A stretch of DNA of 64,000 nucleotides, taken from NCBI RefSeq assembly GCF_000005505.3, contig NC_016133.3, forward strand, positions 18,724,001 to 18,788,000. The letters run 5' to 3'. The stretch is from Brachypodium distachyon (Eukaryota; Streptophyta; Magnoliopsida; Poales; Poaceae). The notes beneath the pieces are model-generated. The model searched no databases and was not told where the DNA came from. It saw only the letters and a list, made by a program, of their open reading frames with translations. Within the stretch, counting starts at the first letter, position 1; every line of letters starts with the position of its first letter. Below are positions 35,190 to 47,792 of the stretch, piece after piece. The position numbers were made by a program, and so were the translations under genes.

Positions 35190-36088
35190 CCGTCCGTTGG
35201 TTCAGGAGAGGAACGAGGATGGCGGCAGGGTTTGGGACAGAAGTCTGATGGATACCGAAGAGACGCAGCCGGTGAGGATCAGCTGGAGGAGACTGGGGAG
35301 CGGAAGAGGGAACCGACAGTGGGGACCTCAAGAGAAGGCCAACAACAGGTTGCAGTATTGTGGGCTTGGGCGACGGTAACTGAAGCCATAACGTGCAGTG
35401 TACGATTGATTTTTTGAAGATCACACAATGCATGCTTGATCTTTTGGAGACGATGATACACAGTGCATGTTTGAATATTTAAAGATGATTATATATGCAC
35501 TGTGTGCTTCGGTTTTAGATAAACATGGTTATTAGAGATAGGATAAACTTGTCACCCGGTCAATTGTATGTGATTAGAATGGAAGCTATCTCCAGGCTCA
35601 CCACTGGATATCGAACTAACTTAGGAGAATCCCGAGAGTATGGTGTCATTGTTGTCGTCCTTCAGGAACAGCAAGAGCGTCGGCCGTCGGATCCTAGACC
35701 CCAATTAAAAAAAAATCCAATCTTTTGAAGTACTAGCACCAAATGTGCGTATCACTACCGACTAAAAATATACGTACACTACATATATTAAAGAGCATGT
35801 TGCCCGTCCAACACAAATGGGAGCAATTCATCATAGACCACCAACCAACACAAATGGAAGCAAGTCATCATAGACCAACCAACACAAATGGGAGCAACTT
35901 TGTCCCACAACAGTACTACTCCGTACATGCTACAACCAAATCTCTAGCTAGGCTGGGTCTCAGCATCACCAGCCAACTGCTAAAGCTCTATCCTGAAGAT
36001 ACATTCAACTGAGTCGAATGCTAAGTTCAGCGCTCTTTGGACGAACATTCAAATAAGTTTCGATACAACAACCAAACACATGACACGT

Positions 36089-37202
36089 TTAGTATGTCTT
36101 GACATCGATTCGGTCGAGAGAACTTGCGTTGGCGCGCAAGATATTCACCAGCACAGGAACCCTTGCATCCCCTTCGGTGCAGTAGATTGTTACCTTCTCA
36201 AGGTGCTCAGCAGCAAATGATATTCCCCTGGTTGTTTGAATCATTTGCTCGTCCTTTTCACAATCTAACTGAAATTTGAAGAGTGCAATATTTGAGTAAG
36301 ACTTCATGTCACTAATAAATAGACAATAACAAATGCTGGCCAACGGCAGCCACCTTAAGCTTCAGGTTAAGCTTCTCAAGCAAAGGAGAGTGCCGGAGAA
36401 AACAAACATAAAGAGATAAGTTGTTAGAAAGATACCATTCTCCAAGAGAGAGACTTCTCAGATTGATGAACATTGAGCACCCTGTAGAAACTCCATCAAA
36501 TGCAACCTTCACATATTTCAAACATAATAAGCACATGTTTTAAGGACATAAATACTGAGACTTGGGAAGAGATTAAGAAGCACCCATACCTGTCTCACTG
36601 AAGTAGACAATTATATGCTCTCGGCATTTGAAAGATAACATAGAGTTACTGCTGTTGGCGTTAGCAGTATGGATTTGGAAGTGCATCTGCATCGAGAGCC
36701 TTCAAAGCGTAGTAACACCAGTTTGTGAGTACAGATCAGAAGATGCTTTAAAACTGAGCAGTCTGTTATTTCCAGAGTCTTCAACGAGTCCAATGAGTCC
36801 TGAAAAAGTAATGCCAGCAAGGTTGCGAACAACAAGATAACAAGATCCTAAAGCAAAATAACATGTGGCTCTAATCAAAATCCATCATTAATCAACATCT
36901 CCTCCACTTCTAGATCTTAAGGACTAACTTCATAAAAGGTTAAATATGCTATCAACCTCACAACACCCAAGTTTACCGGTGAAAGATGATGCCCAAGAGC
37001 AAGTAGAAACAATTATCACAAACAGAACAGTGGCAATCTGAAATGCCAGAAGGAGCTAATAAATCAAACAACCACGGAATACAGGGAAAAAGAAAGGGGG
37101 AGTTCACAACTTAGAGACATAGAACAAACTATTCTCCATCATGATTTGGGACCTCCAGCTGTCAGCTCCGCCAGCACCTCCTTCATCGAAAACCACCTTC
37201 AT
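36089..37202 (-). pseudogene. KIX/F-box gene copy B, exons 2-3 and the F-box deleted
   Basis: Kept: exon 1 at 37202-37108 (MKVVFDEGGAGGADSWRSQI), the last part of exon 4 (about 36786-36590), exon 5 (36506-36354) and exon 6 (36268-36089, ending ...DVKTY stop). Exon 4 remnant contains a TAA where copies A and C read GAA (SI-E-LSAS). The KIX core exons 2-3 and the F-box are gone, so no functional product is expected. A short AGTCC repeat at the deletion joint suggests end joining. Confidence 0.85.
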
Positions 37203-39560
37203 GGCACCCAGTATCAGAGAATGGAAATTATGTAGTTTCTATTCCGGAATGATTCGGTCAAGGTTGTGGCGGTGCAAGAAAAGTTCCTGGATGTGAGAAA
37301 TATGGGTTGCTTCTAGGATTGGCATCCAACATTGGAGAAAAGTACTTCTAGCAACACAAGTAACTGCATTTATTCTCTTAAACAAACAAAATACCATTAT
37401 GTCGTATGTGCCAGATCCAGCTCAAACAAGTAACTGCATCTTCTTTCTTAAACAATAGTTTCTCTTCTTTTTTTCCTACACTGACAGGTGCATGATTTCA
37501 CTTTTACGAGAAAGTGAACTGTGGTATTGGATTTCTAGTAATTTCTATAAACTGGCCCATTGGACCAATAGTCTGCCCGAAATGATTTATTCCTATATGT
37601 GAGGCGTGCACTTCTGCACCATGTGATCCTACTGTCCTCGAGCGCGGCCTCGCACCACGTAATCTTGATCACTTCATTGTAGAGCTCGCAAACCATTCAT
37701 TCTGACCAACATTGATCTTGTTGTAGACGCGCCCTTAGTGCATGCCGGGTCCAATGCTTCCGTTGCCAAGCGCATTTTAGCATTTTTTTATGCCATCAAA
37801 GTACGACTAGGCACACGCCCTGCCTCCTCACGTGCCCCGATGCGACGAAGCTGCAACTTTGAGGCATGGGCCAGGACAGACGTTTTTGGTCGTGTGGGCC
37901 TTGGCCCTCACGCGGCCTAGCTCCAAGCCACACCCTTCTGGCCGGGTGGGCCTTGGCCTTTCACAAGACACGTGAGCACCAAGGCCCGCACGACCAATAG
38001 GGTATGTCCTGGCACTAAGCAACACGAGGGTCACGACCCACAGAACAATAAGGGTGTAGGGTGTGTCCTTGCCGACACCTAAAAGATGGAGCTTTTTCGT
38101 CACATCAAGGCGTTGGTCTCATGATGAGACAAGGACGTGTGCCTAGTCATACTTTAATGCCATTGGGCAGATTGCCAAAGTGTGCCGGGCAACAGAACTA
38201 TTAGAACTAGCATGCGCTAAAAAAAGGATGCGTTGACAACAAGATCAATTGTGGTAAAAATGTGTGGTTCACGAGCCTATAATAAAGTGATCGAGATTAT
38301 GAGGGTCGAGGCCACACTTGATGGAGGAAAGCATTGCGATGGTAGGGCCACATGGTGGAGAAGCGCTCGCCTCATGTATACGAATAAATCATTTGGGCAG
38401 GCTATTGGTCACATGGGCTAGTTTACAGATATAGCTAGAAATTCAATACCATATTTCACCTTCTTATGCGAGTAAAATCCTGCACCTGTCAATATAAGCA
38501 AAAAGATGACACACTATTGAGAAACAGTATGAACTGGATCTAACACGTACTGCATAATGATATTTTGTTTATTTTTAGAAAGAAGATGCGGTTACTTGTG
38601 TGGCCACAAGTACCTTTCTCCATTGTCGAACATGCCAACCCCAGGATCAATCCATAGTACTCATATCGAGGAACTTCTCTTGGGCCAACACAACCCTAAA
38701 GGAATCATTCCAAAACAGAAATAACGAAATTTCCATTCTCTGATACTCATGCAACAGACGTGGCGTTTGATGGAGGAGGAGGTGTTGGTGGAGCCGACAA
38801 CTAGAGGTCCCAAATCCTGATAGAGAACGTTGGTTTTACGTCTCTAAGTTGTGAGCTCTGCCTCTATTCTTCCTTGTATTCCTTGATAATTTGAATCATT
38901 ACTTGTTTGGTAGTTTATCATTCTACTAGCATTTCAAATTCGAACTCTCCCAAACTTGGGTGTTGTCAGCTTGAGAGCATACTTCACCTTGTATATGAAG
39001 TACTTAAGATCTAAAAGTGGACGGATGTTGATTAATCATGTATTTTGATTGGATCCACGGGAAATTCTACTTTAGGATCTTGGGGTAATTGTTGTTTGAA
39101 ACATTGCCAATATTGCTTTTCTAAGACTTCTTTGTGAAACTGAAAACTAAATGGTATGTTTCTTTCTTGTGTTGAATATGGATATATTTAGAACAACGAT
39201 AGGCTAGTACCAGTATGTGCTTCTCTTCTTTGTGTGGATTATGGTTGTCCATCACCATACACTGAATTAAGAATGATTATGCGGTTGGAGCTATCATACC
39301 GGTGAGAGAAGATTTTTGTGTTATGAAGGAGTTATCTTCCATAATTGCTTTGGTGTTGTTCCGCTGTTTTTTTGTCACTGTTTTGTTCTCTAAAATACTC
39401 AGGTACAATGTAAACTAAGCTAGACGTATTTCAAGAAAGCACATATATTTCTATTAAATCGACAGAAACGATGGGTGAAGTTTTGAGGTGGCACACCATG
39501 GATAGTTTATCCGATCTTTATCTCCTGATTTTAATGCGTAGCCTCTTATACTTGTCTGGA
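36795..39560. repeat. Large palindrome B
   Basis: Same structure as palindromes A and C with symmetry centre near 37980: gatcttgttg at 37714 pairs with caacaagatc at 38237; ccaatag at 37565 pairs with ctattgg at 38402. The centre has no obvious spacer. The left arm is shortened by the unit B deletion. Confidence 0.85.
38758..38850 (+). pseudogene. Mirror copy of KIX/F-box exon 1, right arm of palindrome B
   Basis: Corresponds to 29403-29500 of unit A. The start codon is ACG and the TGG-to-TAG change is shared with A, so this arm was already non-coding before the units separated. Confidence 0.7.
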
Positions 39561-41197
39561 AATGTATCCAGTGAAAACCTTCTCTAGGTGCAAATCTGAG
39601 AACTTCATTTCTGCAGCGGGGATTGTGAACAAAGGTGGGATGCCAGCCCAGCCAGCTTTGTCTCCAGATCTTGTTTTGTTCACATTCTCCGACAGTTCAA
39701 GGAGACCCGCATGTGTCACAACTCGACGGCCAACCAAGCTGCGACGCGCGACTGTCATCCTGCGCCAGGTTTCACCCTACCATGATCGATGTGATCTTCC
39801 TCCATCCATATAATTCAAAGGCGGTGACCAGTGAACGGCAGCAACACAATGGCCAGCAAACGGTGGTGCGTCCCCTCACGATAGAAACTAAATATCCACC
39901 GTTACTGCTCCAGCAAGCGGTGCGCTAACCCTCTGACGAAGGTCCTTACACCTTGTCCCCCATCCCAAGCGACACCAACAGTAGCCATCTAAATACAAAT
40001 GAACACCTCTAGTTGCAACACCTGCACATGCTGAGGGAAGGGGGTGTGGGCGAGGAGCAGCATCTTTTTCCCTGGATATTTGACTTTAGTTGGTATCCAA
40101 ACAGTGGCTTACTATATGATAAGAAGATGAGATATGAACTTAAATAAGTCACTGTTCGCATGGGGGACACAAAGAACTTGGAAGGATAAGACTGAGTTCA
40201 CAAATGAACCAAATATGATCAAGCGGAAGTTATAGAAAAGATCATTAAATGACCAAGACGAAGTTACAGAACAGGCTAACGCTTAGCAGGAAGCAGATAA
40301 ACAAAGAGTACAGTTTCTAGCGAGAGCACCAGATATATGTAATACACCGAAACAAACAAAAATCAAATCAAATCTCCACAGTCCACGCCAACAGAGAACA
40401 GCAAGTAGCTAGGATTGAAGTTGTAACTGGTAAACATGAGCGAATAAACTTCTATAAGACTGCAACCTAATATACCTCACGCAGCTCGAATCAAATCGAA
40501 TCAGCGAGGTGTGGAGTCTCAGTGTCTCACCCAGTAGCGCCGGGAGAGCGACTCCGCGGTATGGCCCTCGTCCCAGCCGGCGGCGAAGCGGTCGCCTCTG
40601 ACGCCGCTCCTCCAAGTACATGTAGATCTGGTCCTCCATGCTCCCACCGCCTCTCTACCCCTACCCGGCTGTGGCACGGCGGCGGGGCTGCCACGCCGTC
40701 ACCGATGGGGGCGTCAGCGGGAGCATCATATGGGATCCCGACGGAAGGATGTGTCCCGCCGTCGCCGATGGGGGCAGAGCGGCCGATGCGGGGGAGGGAC
40801 GCGAGAGATAGAGGAGATCGACGGGGAAGGCAGAATCGAAACTCGATCGTTGTAGGGCAAAAACGCCGGATTTTCGGGCATAACGCGTCTGCAGGCTGCA
40901 GCTCCTACCCAAGGCCCAAAAAACTAGACAGCCCAATATTTGCATGGTCGTTACATGGACCTCGAGGGCTAGCCTGCTGAATTCAATTTTCAATTTCAAC
41001 ACTTCAGCTCTGCTAATTTTCAAAAATGTCTGTCACGTGGGAGTATAAAGTACTTCCTGCGTGTCGAATCAAGATATTTTACATTTGTTTCAAAAATCAA
41101 ACTTCTTGAAGTTTGACCAAATTTATACAATAATCTACTAACATGTAAAGCCCTTAGTTAATTTTATCGAATCCATCATCATATCTATAATATATGA

Positions 41198-41510
41198 GTC
41201 ATTTGCCACAACACACCGTCTAGCCTAAAACGGAAAGTTTGACTCTCTTTTTTCCTCTGGATGACGCTTTTTGCTTGGGAGGATGACAGTTTTGAACATA
41301 TATTTTTTTCTCTAATTGAAATTTTGGCCCCAAAAGAGTAGCACGATGTGTCAACTTTCACATTATTTGATTACAAAATTGTTTAGCATTTAGCCTCAAG
41401 TCGAAACATAACAGTCCACAAAATCTTCGGTTCAAAATTCAGGTCTGAGGGTATTGTGGGAAAGGTGAAAGTTTCCGCTTTAGGCGCAGCAGCGTGTTGT
41501 GGCAAATGAC
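41198..41510. mobile_element. Inverted-repeat element of about 310 bp
   Basis: GTCATTTGCCACAACAC at the left pairs with GTGTTGTGGCAAATGAC at the right, and the pairing continues inward (ctaaaacggaaagtttg with gaaagtttccgctttagg) for about 45 bp. No target duplication was evident. Non-autonomous DNA element of unassigned superfamily. Confidence 0.7.
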
Positions 41511-41740
41511 CATGAAATTGTAATGGTACTGAGCACAGACGCAATCCGATGGTGTGTTTTGACAAAGGCCGGAAAATGACGGTGCCATGTGGCCAGTTTC
41601 TCCAAAAAAATCTAGTTATATAACAAATCCCCATTTCATTCAATGGACATTTTAAGAGTCCTAAAAAATCTAGCCTTTTGTCGGGTTTCATTTTAAGTGT
41701 CGTGCCTTGCATACGATCCAACATCGCTATCTTTCATTTT

Positions 41741-41790
41741 AAGCAATGTCAGTTTTAGGAAGTGCATGCCGACTGAGACTATACAAGTCG
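41741..41790 (-). pseudogene. Fragment of RID3-like exon 4
   Basis: AAGCAATGTCAGTT, AGGAAGTGCATGC and CTATACAAGT occur in the same order and spacing as in exon 4 of the RID3-like gene (about 16170-16220), with a few substitutions. The fragment is cut by the MULE whose target duplication ATACAAGTC starts in it. It indicates that a RID3 copy once stood between units B and C. Confidence 0.7.
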
Positions 41791-42559
41791 GCTAATTTTT
41801 TTTTAAATAATACAATTTTTTTAATCATTTTTAAAAATAATACGCGTTTTTAAAAAATATCAAAAATAATACGGCCTCGGCCTAGGCGAGGCCGAATGGG
41901 CCCAGTCGGCCTGGCCGAGGCCGATTGCAGGCCGCCTGCCTAGCCCGCGGGGCCCCCACGCGCCAGTCGGCCTGGCCCAGGCCGACTGAAGCCCAGTCGG
42001 CTTCGCCCAGGCCGACTGGCCACTCGGCCTGGCCGTGGCCGACAGGCCTCTCGTGGGCTGGGGGAATCTTCTTTTTCTCTTTTCTCCTTTTTCTCTTTCC
42101 CTTTCCTTTCCTCCCTTCCCATCGCGAGAGCCCAGGCAAACCCACCGAGCCCTCTTCTTCTTCTTGCCTGCACCTTCTGTTCTTCTTCTCCTCTTCTTCT
42201 TCCTCAAAAATGCCCCCAATTTTTAACCAAAATGAATGAGTTTTGATCCCGTTTAACCCACAAAACTGAATCCCCTTGCTATTTAGCACCCAATGACACC
42301 TTGATCTACTCTTTTCGTTGAACATTTTGAGCTAATTTCTTGTTGCTAAGTTGGGGCAATGGTGGTGGTTTGGAGGAGTTTGGAGGTGGTGGTGGTGCTC
42401 ATCCTGTGACTGTGAGGCTTCTCGAGGTTGGGGTTCACAGCTTCAAAGGCAAATCCTAATCTCTCACGTATTTATACTATAATGTATATGTTTATGAGGA
42501 TACGTGTGTATGTATATATAGAAGTATGTTTTAGCGTTTGGTAGTGTTCATTATTTTGG

Positions 42560-43070
42560 TCAACTGTTAATGTCGTACTGCTTAGTATTTGATGCGTCTA
42601 AATATTATGGCCGGTAGTAATATGTTTTGATAGAATAGATTTTTTTTATGCCGTACTGCTTAGTATTTGACGTGTATTAATATTTTTAATATGCCGTACT
42701 GCTTAGTATTTGACATGTATTAATATTTTTAATATGCCGTACTGGTTAGTATTTGACGCGTATTAATATTTTTAATATGCCGTACTGCTTAGTATTTGAC
42801 GCGTATTAATATTTTTAATATGCCGTACTGGTTAGTATTTGACGCGTACTAATATTTTTAATATGCCGTACTGGTTAGTATTTGACGCGTACTAATATTT
42901 TTAATATGCCGTATTGATTAGTATTTGACGTGTATTAATATTTTTAATATGACGTACGGCTTAGTATTTGACGCGTATTAATATTTTTAATATGCCATAC
43001 TGGTTAGTATTTGACGCGTATTAATATTTTTTATATGCCGTACTGCTTAATAATTGACGCGTCTAAACTT
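42560..43070 (+). repeat. 43-bp tandem repeat upstream of the MULE gene
   Basis: About ten copies of a unit reading atgccgtactgcttagtatt then tgacgcgtattaatattttt plus aat. Copies differ by single bases (gctt/ggtt, gcg/gtg/atg). Some first units are diverged. The array ends a few bases before the acceptor-like TTTTTTTTAG at 43078 and the ATG at 43088. Confidence 0.92.
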
Positions 43071-43087
43071 TTTTTTAGGCATCAGAG

Positions 43088-45915
43088 ATGTCCGGTGTAG
43101 TGAAGTTTGTTTTTTACTATGGTTCCGGTACTGTCTTAACAACCGAGCACGGAGCTGAGCTGAGTCAGTTTAAGTATGTGGAGTTGGGTCTAACAGCCCC
43201 TCAAACATGGACGTTTAGTCAGCTGCAGGAATGGTTGGCAGGATGTTTAGCGGTCAATCCTGAAACATACACCGTCCTTGTGCAAACATTGTGGACCAAG
43301 TCAAGTTCGAATATTTTCTGGGTTTTGAGGCCGATAGACCGGACATCAAAGGGGGTGCGCTGGTTAGAAAGTTGCGAGAAAAGGGGAACTACACCTGTCG
43401 CCTTAATCCAGGTTGTCGCTCATGAGACCAATCCAGCTGAAGGCGAGGGTGAATCAAGTTATGACTTGTCCAATGCAAACTCTGTGTCGAATGCTGGAGG
43501 TGGTGGTTATGAATCAGGCCAGAGCTCCGGGGCAGTAGGAGAGGATGAGTACACTGGCGAGGCAGATGCGGACGAAGAAGATGGTCACTTGCAGAACGAG
43601 ATGGAAGATGAAGATACAGATGGTCGTAGTTCTTATGACGATGAGTCTCATGAGTCGGACGAAGAGGAGGTGCCGATTCCTGCATCATGGAATCAGCACT
43701 TCTCTTCAGCTATGACCGTGAACGATGGGCACGACTCTGCATGGCACTATCATCAGAACAACATTGCGAAGGGTGTCAGATTTCCTGACAAGAAACATCT
43801 GCAGGATGCCATAGTTGCTTGGGCAATGCCCACGCAAAGGGTTTTCAAAACAACTGTCTCTTCACAAAAATATCTGACAAGAGACCCAAATTACTGAGCC
43901 TCAGATCACTCGGAGCCTTGAGGCATATATAATGTGGCTTCTCGGGAAGGTGATGTTCACCGAGAACCACGTCACCACCATTAGCGCACGCTACATCCCT
44001 ATTGCAGTGGAGATCGCGAATGCAACTTGTGGTGACAACATCACATAGAGGAGTTGGGGTTCGGCCGTCTTAGCTGCTACATACCGAGGTATGTGCAACG
44101 CTTGCCAGCTTGCGTCGCCCAAGTCAGCCCTGCTTGGATATCCTTTATTGTTGCAGCTTTGGTCGTGGGAGAGGTTTTCTATCGGCCGACCAGACGTTAC
44201 GGGTGATCACCCTAACCCTGAGCAGGAGTTGTTTGACTTAGAACACATCGACCTGCCTACTTTCGCGAATTTTTGGACACGTAGCAAGGTATGTCGAATG
44301 TGAAATTCATACATTAGTTTACATAAACCATGAATGAAGCTAACTTCTTTTTTTTCAGAGACGCTTTGCACACGATCAGGTCAGGAATTGCTACCCATCA
44401 TTCAATGAGCAGTTAGACGTGTTGCACTTTGAGGCGGTTGTCTGGGAGCCGTACACACAGGACGCCATCGAGGATAGATACACTGGCGGGATGTCCCCGG
44501 TCTGCACGAGAGATTACGCTTACTGGATGACAAAATCAAAGATCATCTTCGACGTCTGCGTGGAGGAGATGGCCGAGCAGAGGGTCATGAGGCAGTTTGG
44601 GGCACGCCAGTTGGTCGTTCCTCCACAGACGGAGGATCCACTTCCACAGGTCGTCCACAGGTATGTACAGTTCTCCAATTTATGATTGTCGTCCAGAATT
44701 GTCCATAATTTAATTGTTCAACTTTCTATTGCGATCTCAGGTTTACCAGGAAGGGAAGTACCAGGACCCAGACTCAGTGGCTGCAGAGGGTTCAGTCGTA
44801 CGTCACAGAGTGGGAGACTGCGATGACACGGGTTTGGCCATTGGCGGCCTTTGATCTCGATCTATTCAATGGATATTTGCAGAGGTACATGACAGCTACC
44901 CGATTGACCATCATTCAGCACTCTCACCCCCAGGAGATAGCCGAGCCGAGTTTGCAAGATATGTACCCTAGCCAGTCTACTTCAGGCTCTAGACAGCACG
45001 CGGTAAGTATCTTCTCTTAACATAATGCATGTGTTTGTTACGTACTTTGCCATATATAAGTAATACTCTTCGTGCCAATTGCAGGCTCAGTTGACACAGG
45101 ATTTACAGGCTGAGTTCGCTGCGTATGGACGTTCGCTTTCGACCGGTCCACTTCTACTACCACGGGAGCCGCACCGGTCCTGGCTTAGACGAATGGAGGA
45201 GAAGCTACGCTCTGTTTACGCGGCTATCACGTGCACCCACACTTCGGACGTCGTTCACCACCAAGCGTCCGTACGGCCCCCTCGTTACTCCACGCACCAG
45301 CAGCGGCCACGTCAGCAGGAAGCACCGCACCCCCGACACCACCTGCGTCCACGTCTACCAGAGCAGTCGACGCCCAGGCCACCACCTCCTGAGCAGGCCG
45401 GAGGTTCGTCGTGGCACCAGCCGCAGTCTTCTTTCGACTATTGGCACCAGCAGCAGCCCTCTTTTGAGGCTGGAGGTTCGGCGTGGCACCAGCATCAGCC
45501 CTCTTTTGAGGCTGGAGGTTCGTCGTGGCAGCACCAGCAGAGTCCCAGGATGAACTTCGAGTTTCGTCCACAGACCCAGCCACAGGGTATGTATATTTCT
45601 ATCTATTGTGTTCATTACCATGACTGCTACGCAATTGTAATGCTAAGCACTTTCCCACATGCAGGAGCCTACGGGCATCACTCGTCGTTGTCCGAACCCT
45701 CGTGGGGTAGTGAGCAGGATCACGCCCAAGGAGAGGACTATTCTGTCCAACACAGCTGGATGTTCAGTACTCCGCCACCAGACCCCACACAGGAGGATAC
45801 ACAGTATCATGAGGACGGGTCCGTGATTCCTCCGCGCAACATAGTGCCACCTCATAGGTATGGCTGGACCACGCCACAGGCACCCTCGGAACGCCGTCCC
45901 AGACGCCATGCCTAA
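43088..45915 (+). pseudogene. MULE gene: MURA N-terminal DNA-binding region fused to plant mobile domain (MAIN/MAIL-like), disabled
   Basis: The first frame (43088-43897) encodes MSGVVKFVFYYGSGTVLT, an acidic stretch, then the DBD_Tnp_Mut-like region PASWNQHFSSAM...NNIAKGVRFPDKKHLQDAI. It is then joined, one frame off, to a plant mobile domain: SLEAYIMWLLGKVMFTENH, SWGSAVLAATYRGMCNACQ, LLLQLWSWERFSIGRP. Further exons: to 44288, 44359-44660, 44741-45002, 45085-45586, 45665-45915, all with good splice sites. The tail is Gln/Pro/Ser-rich with repeated GGSSWHQ. Damage: the frame change near 43884-43897 and a TAG near 44046. The DDE transposase core and SWIM finger expected between the two parts are missing. 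Plant mobile domains occur in MULEs and in the MAIN/MAIL1 silencing proteins. Confidence 0.82.
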
Positions 45916-46313
45916 TATTTGGATGTAGGTCCTATGTATGAGAGAGACATGTTACTAATTTTCGCATTCTTATTCAAGTTACATTTGCATATAAATAACG
46001 ACAGGACTGAAATACATATGCAATAAAAAGACTAAAATTAAAACCGACAACTTAAAATAGACGGGAAACGGTGGCGGGAAAAGGAGGCGGGAAACGGTGG
46101 CGCAAAAACGAGGCGGGAAAACGAGGCGGGCAACGGTGGCGCGAAAAGGAGGCAGGAAAACCAGGCGGGAAAAAGAGGAGGGAAACGGTGGCGGGAGAAT
46201 GAGTTTGAGAGCCTATAAATACCTCATCTCCGGTAGTCATCCAAGCATCCTTCCCACTACTGTTTTTTCCAATATTTCCACTACTGTTTTTTCCAATATT
46301 CCAGTGTCCCCAA

Positions 46314-46975
46314 ATGAGTTTGCCTTGCTCGGACCAGGGCGAGAGGCCGAGGAGGATGAAAGATGCGATGTTGCCTCGGGGGGTGGAACATCTCAGGTGT
46401 TGGTGCGGCAATCTATGCAAGGTGAAGGAGGTGACAGATTTTTCAGATAAGCTGGGCATGAGGTTTTTATGTGCGCGAACTATGAGTATGAACCACCTGT
46501 CCCGGTTTCGCCGTACGACAAGCCTCCGGTAAGCACATTTAGGTGTTCTAAAACATGTTTTCTGTGTCATAGCAGATTTGTAACAGTAGCTTTTTTGTAG
46601 TCTCCTCCGCCCCTATGCATGTGGTATCGTTGGATTGACACGGAGATGCCGGATTGGGCGGTAGAAGAGATCAAAACAAGGTCCCAAAATACATGGCAGC
46701 GTTTCCACGCGGAGGAGCGTGCGGAAAAAGCTGCAACCCAGGAGAAAGAGGAGCAAGAGAGAGAGATGAAAGAGCATAGGGAGGAACAACGTCGTTGGAT
46801 TGACGAAGCACTAAGGAAAAACAGGGAGAAAGCGCTTGAGATGCAAGAGGAGGAACGAAGGCGCAAGGATGCTCGTGAGGGAGAAAGGGAGAGGCAAAGA
46901 GAAAGGGCCGCCGTGGCAAAGGCTGCAGAAGAACGTGGCGATACGAGCGGAAAATGGCCTAAGTGGACTCAGTAG
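46314..46975 (+). pseudogene. MULE accessory ORF: GRF-type zinc finger with coiled coil, one frameshift
   Basis: Exon 1 46314-46528 and exon 2 46601-46975 (donor CCG|GTAAGC, acceptor TTTTTTGTAG). GRF-finger features: CWCGNLCKV ... GMRFFMCANYEYE, but the sequence has five T at 46464-46468 where six are needed, a 1-bp deletion that breaks the frame. Exon 2 continues SPPPLCMWYRWIDTEMPDWAV and a long charged coiled coil (KEEQEREMKEHREEQRR...) ending KWPKWTQ stop. Such GRF proteins often accompany plant-mobile-domain genes in Triticeae MULEs (from memory). Function unknown. Confidence 0.72.
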
Positions 46976-47792
46976 TGCTTGTGTTTCTAATGTATTTGCT
47001 ATCTTTAATTATGTCCAACTGCGGTATTATCAATGTATGTTAATTTAGTCATGCCTTGGTTCCGTAACCAGCACATTATCGATGTATGTTAATCTATCCA
47101 AATGTCAAGTCTTTCAGTTCAAACAAAGCGCAAAGAATCGAGATAGAAATTGTCCAGCAAATTATCGATATATGTTACTCTTTATCCAAGTTGTCAAGTC
47201 TTTTAGCTCAAAAAACCGCAAGGATTCGAGACAAAAAATGGGCCTCGGCCGTGTATGCGTTGCTCATGCAACGAACTAGCGGCGAAATCGGATCCGGCGT
47301 GTTACTTTTATCCATGTTGTCGAGTATTTTAGTTCAAAAGACCAGAAGGATCCGAAGAAAAAAATGGAATTATTTCGAATCGGCGCAGAAAAAAAATGGA
47401 ATTACTTCGAATCGGCGCAGAAAAAATCCACTTCGATCGGTCTGGCCTTGACCAAACTAACTGAATCCAGTCGGCCTGGGTGAAGCCAACTGGGCTTCAG
47501 TCAGCCTGGGCCAGGCCGACTGGCGCGTGGGCCCCCCGCGGACTAGGCCGGCGGCCTGCAGTCGGCCTGGCCGAGGCCGACTGGGTCTAATCGGCTTGGG
47601 CCAGGCCGACTGGGCCCAGTCGGCCTCGCCCGGGTCGAGGCCGCAGTATTTTTGTAAATTTTGAAAAACGCGTATTATTTTCGAAAATGATTAACAAATT
47701 CGTATTATTTCAAAAAAATTAGCATACAAGTCACCGGGTAATTTCGTAATGATCTTCATTTCGGCCGTGTTATGTGTAGTGGTCTCCAGATA

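Larger units (their letters stand above)
35190..41200. repeat. Tandem segmental duplication unit B (internally deleted)
   Basis: Collinear with units A and C but only about 6 kb. The deletion joins exon 4 of the KIX/F-box gene (to about 36786) directly to intron 1 sequence (from about 36795), removing the equivalent of about 23490-26800 of unit A. The right end, through agttagttttatt-like sequence, stops near 41186-41200. Confidence 0.82.
41790..47723 (+). mobile_element. Mutator-like element (MULE), 5.9 kb, with perfect 9-bp target duplication
   Basis: Flanks 41781-41789 and 47724-47732 are both ATACAAGTC, the 9-bp duplication of Mutator elements. Long terminal inverted repeats of about 280 bp (about 41790-42060 and 47440-47723) start gctaattttttt and continue through AATAATACG strings and repeated agtcggcctggcc/ggccgact palindromes. 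Inside are a tandem repeat, a MURA N-terminus/plant mobile domain gene and a GRF-finger gene, all on the plus strand. No transposase catalytic core was found. Confidence 0.93.

Noticed and set aside
45227..45621. Minus frames opposite the plant mobile domain gene tail
   Set aside because: They are shadows of the Gln/Pro/Ser-repeat exon.
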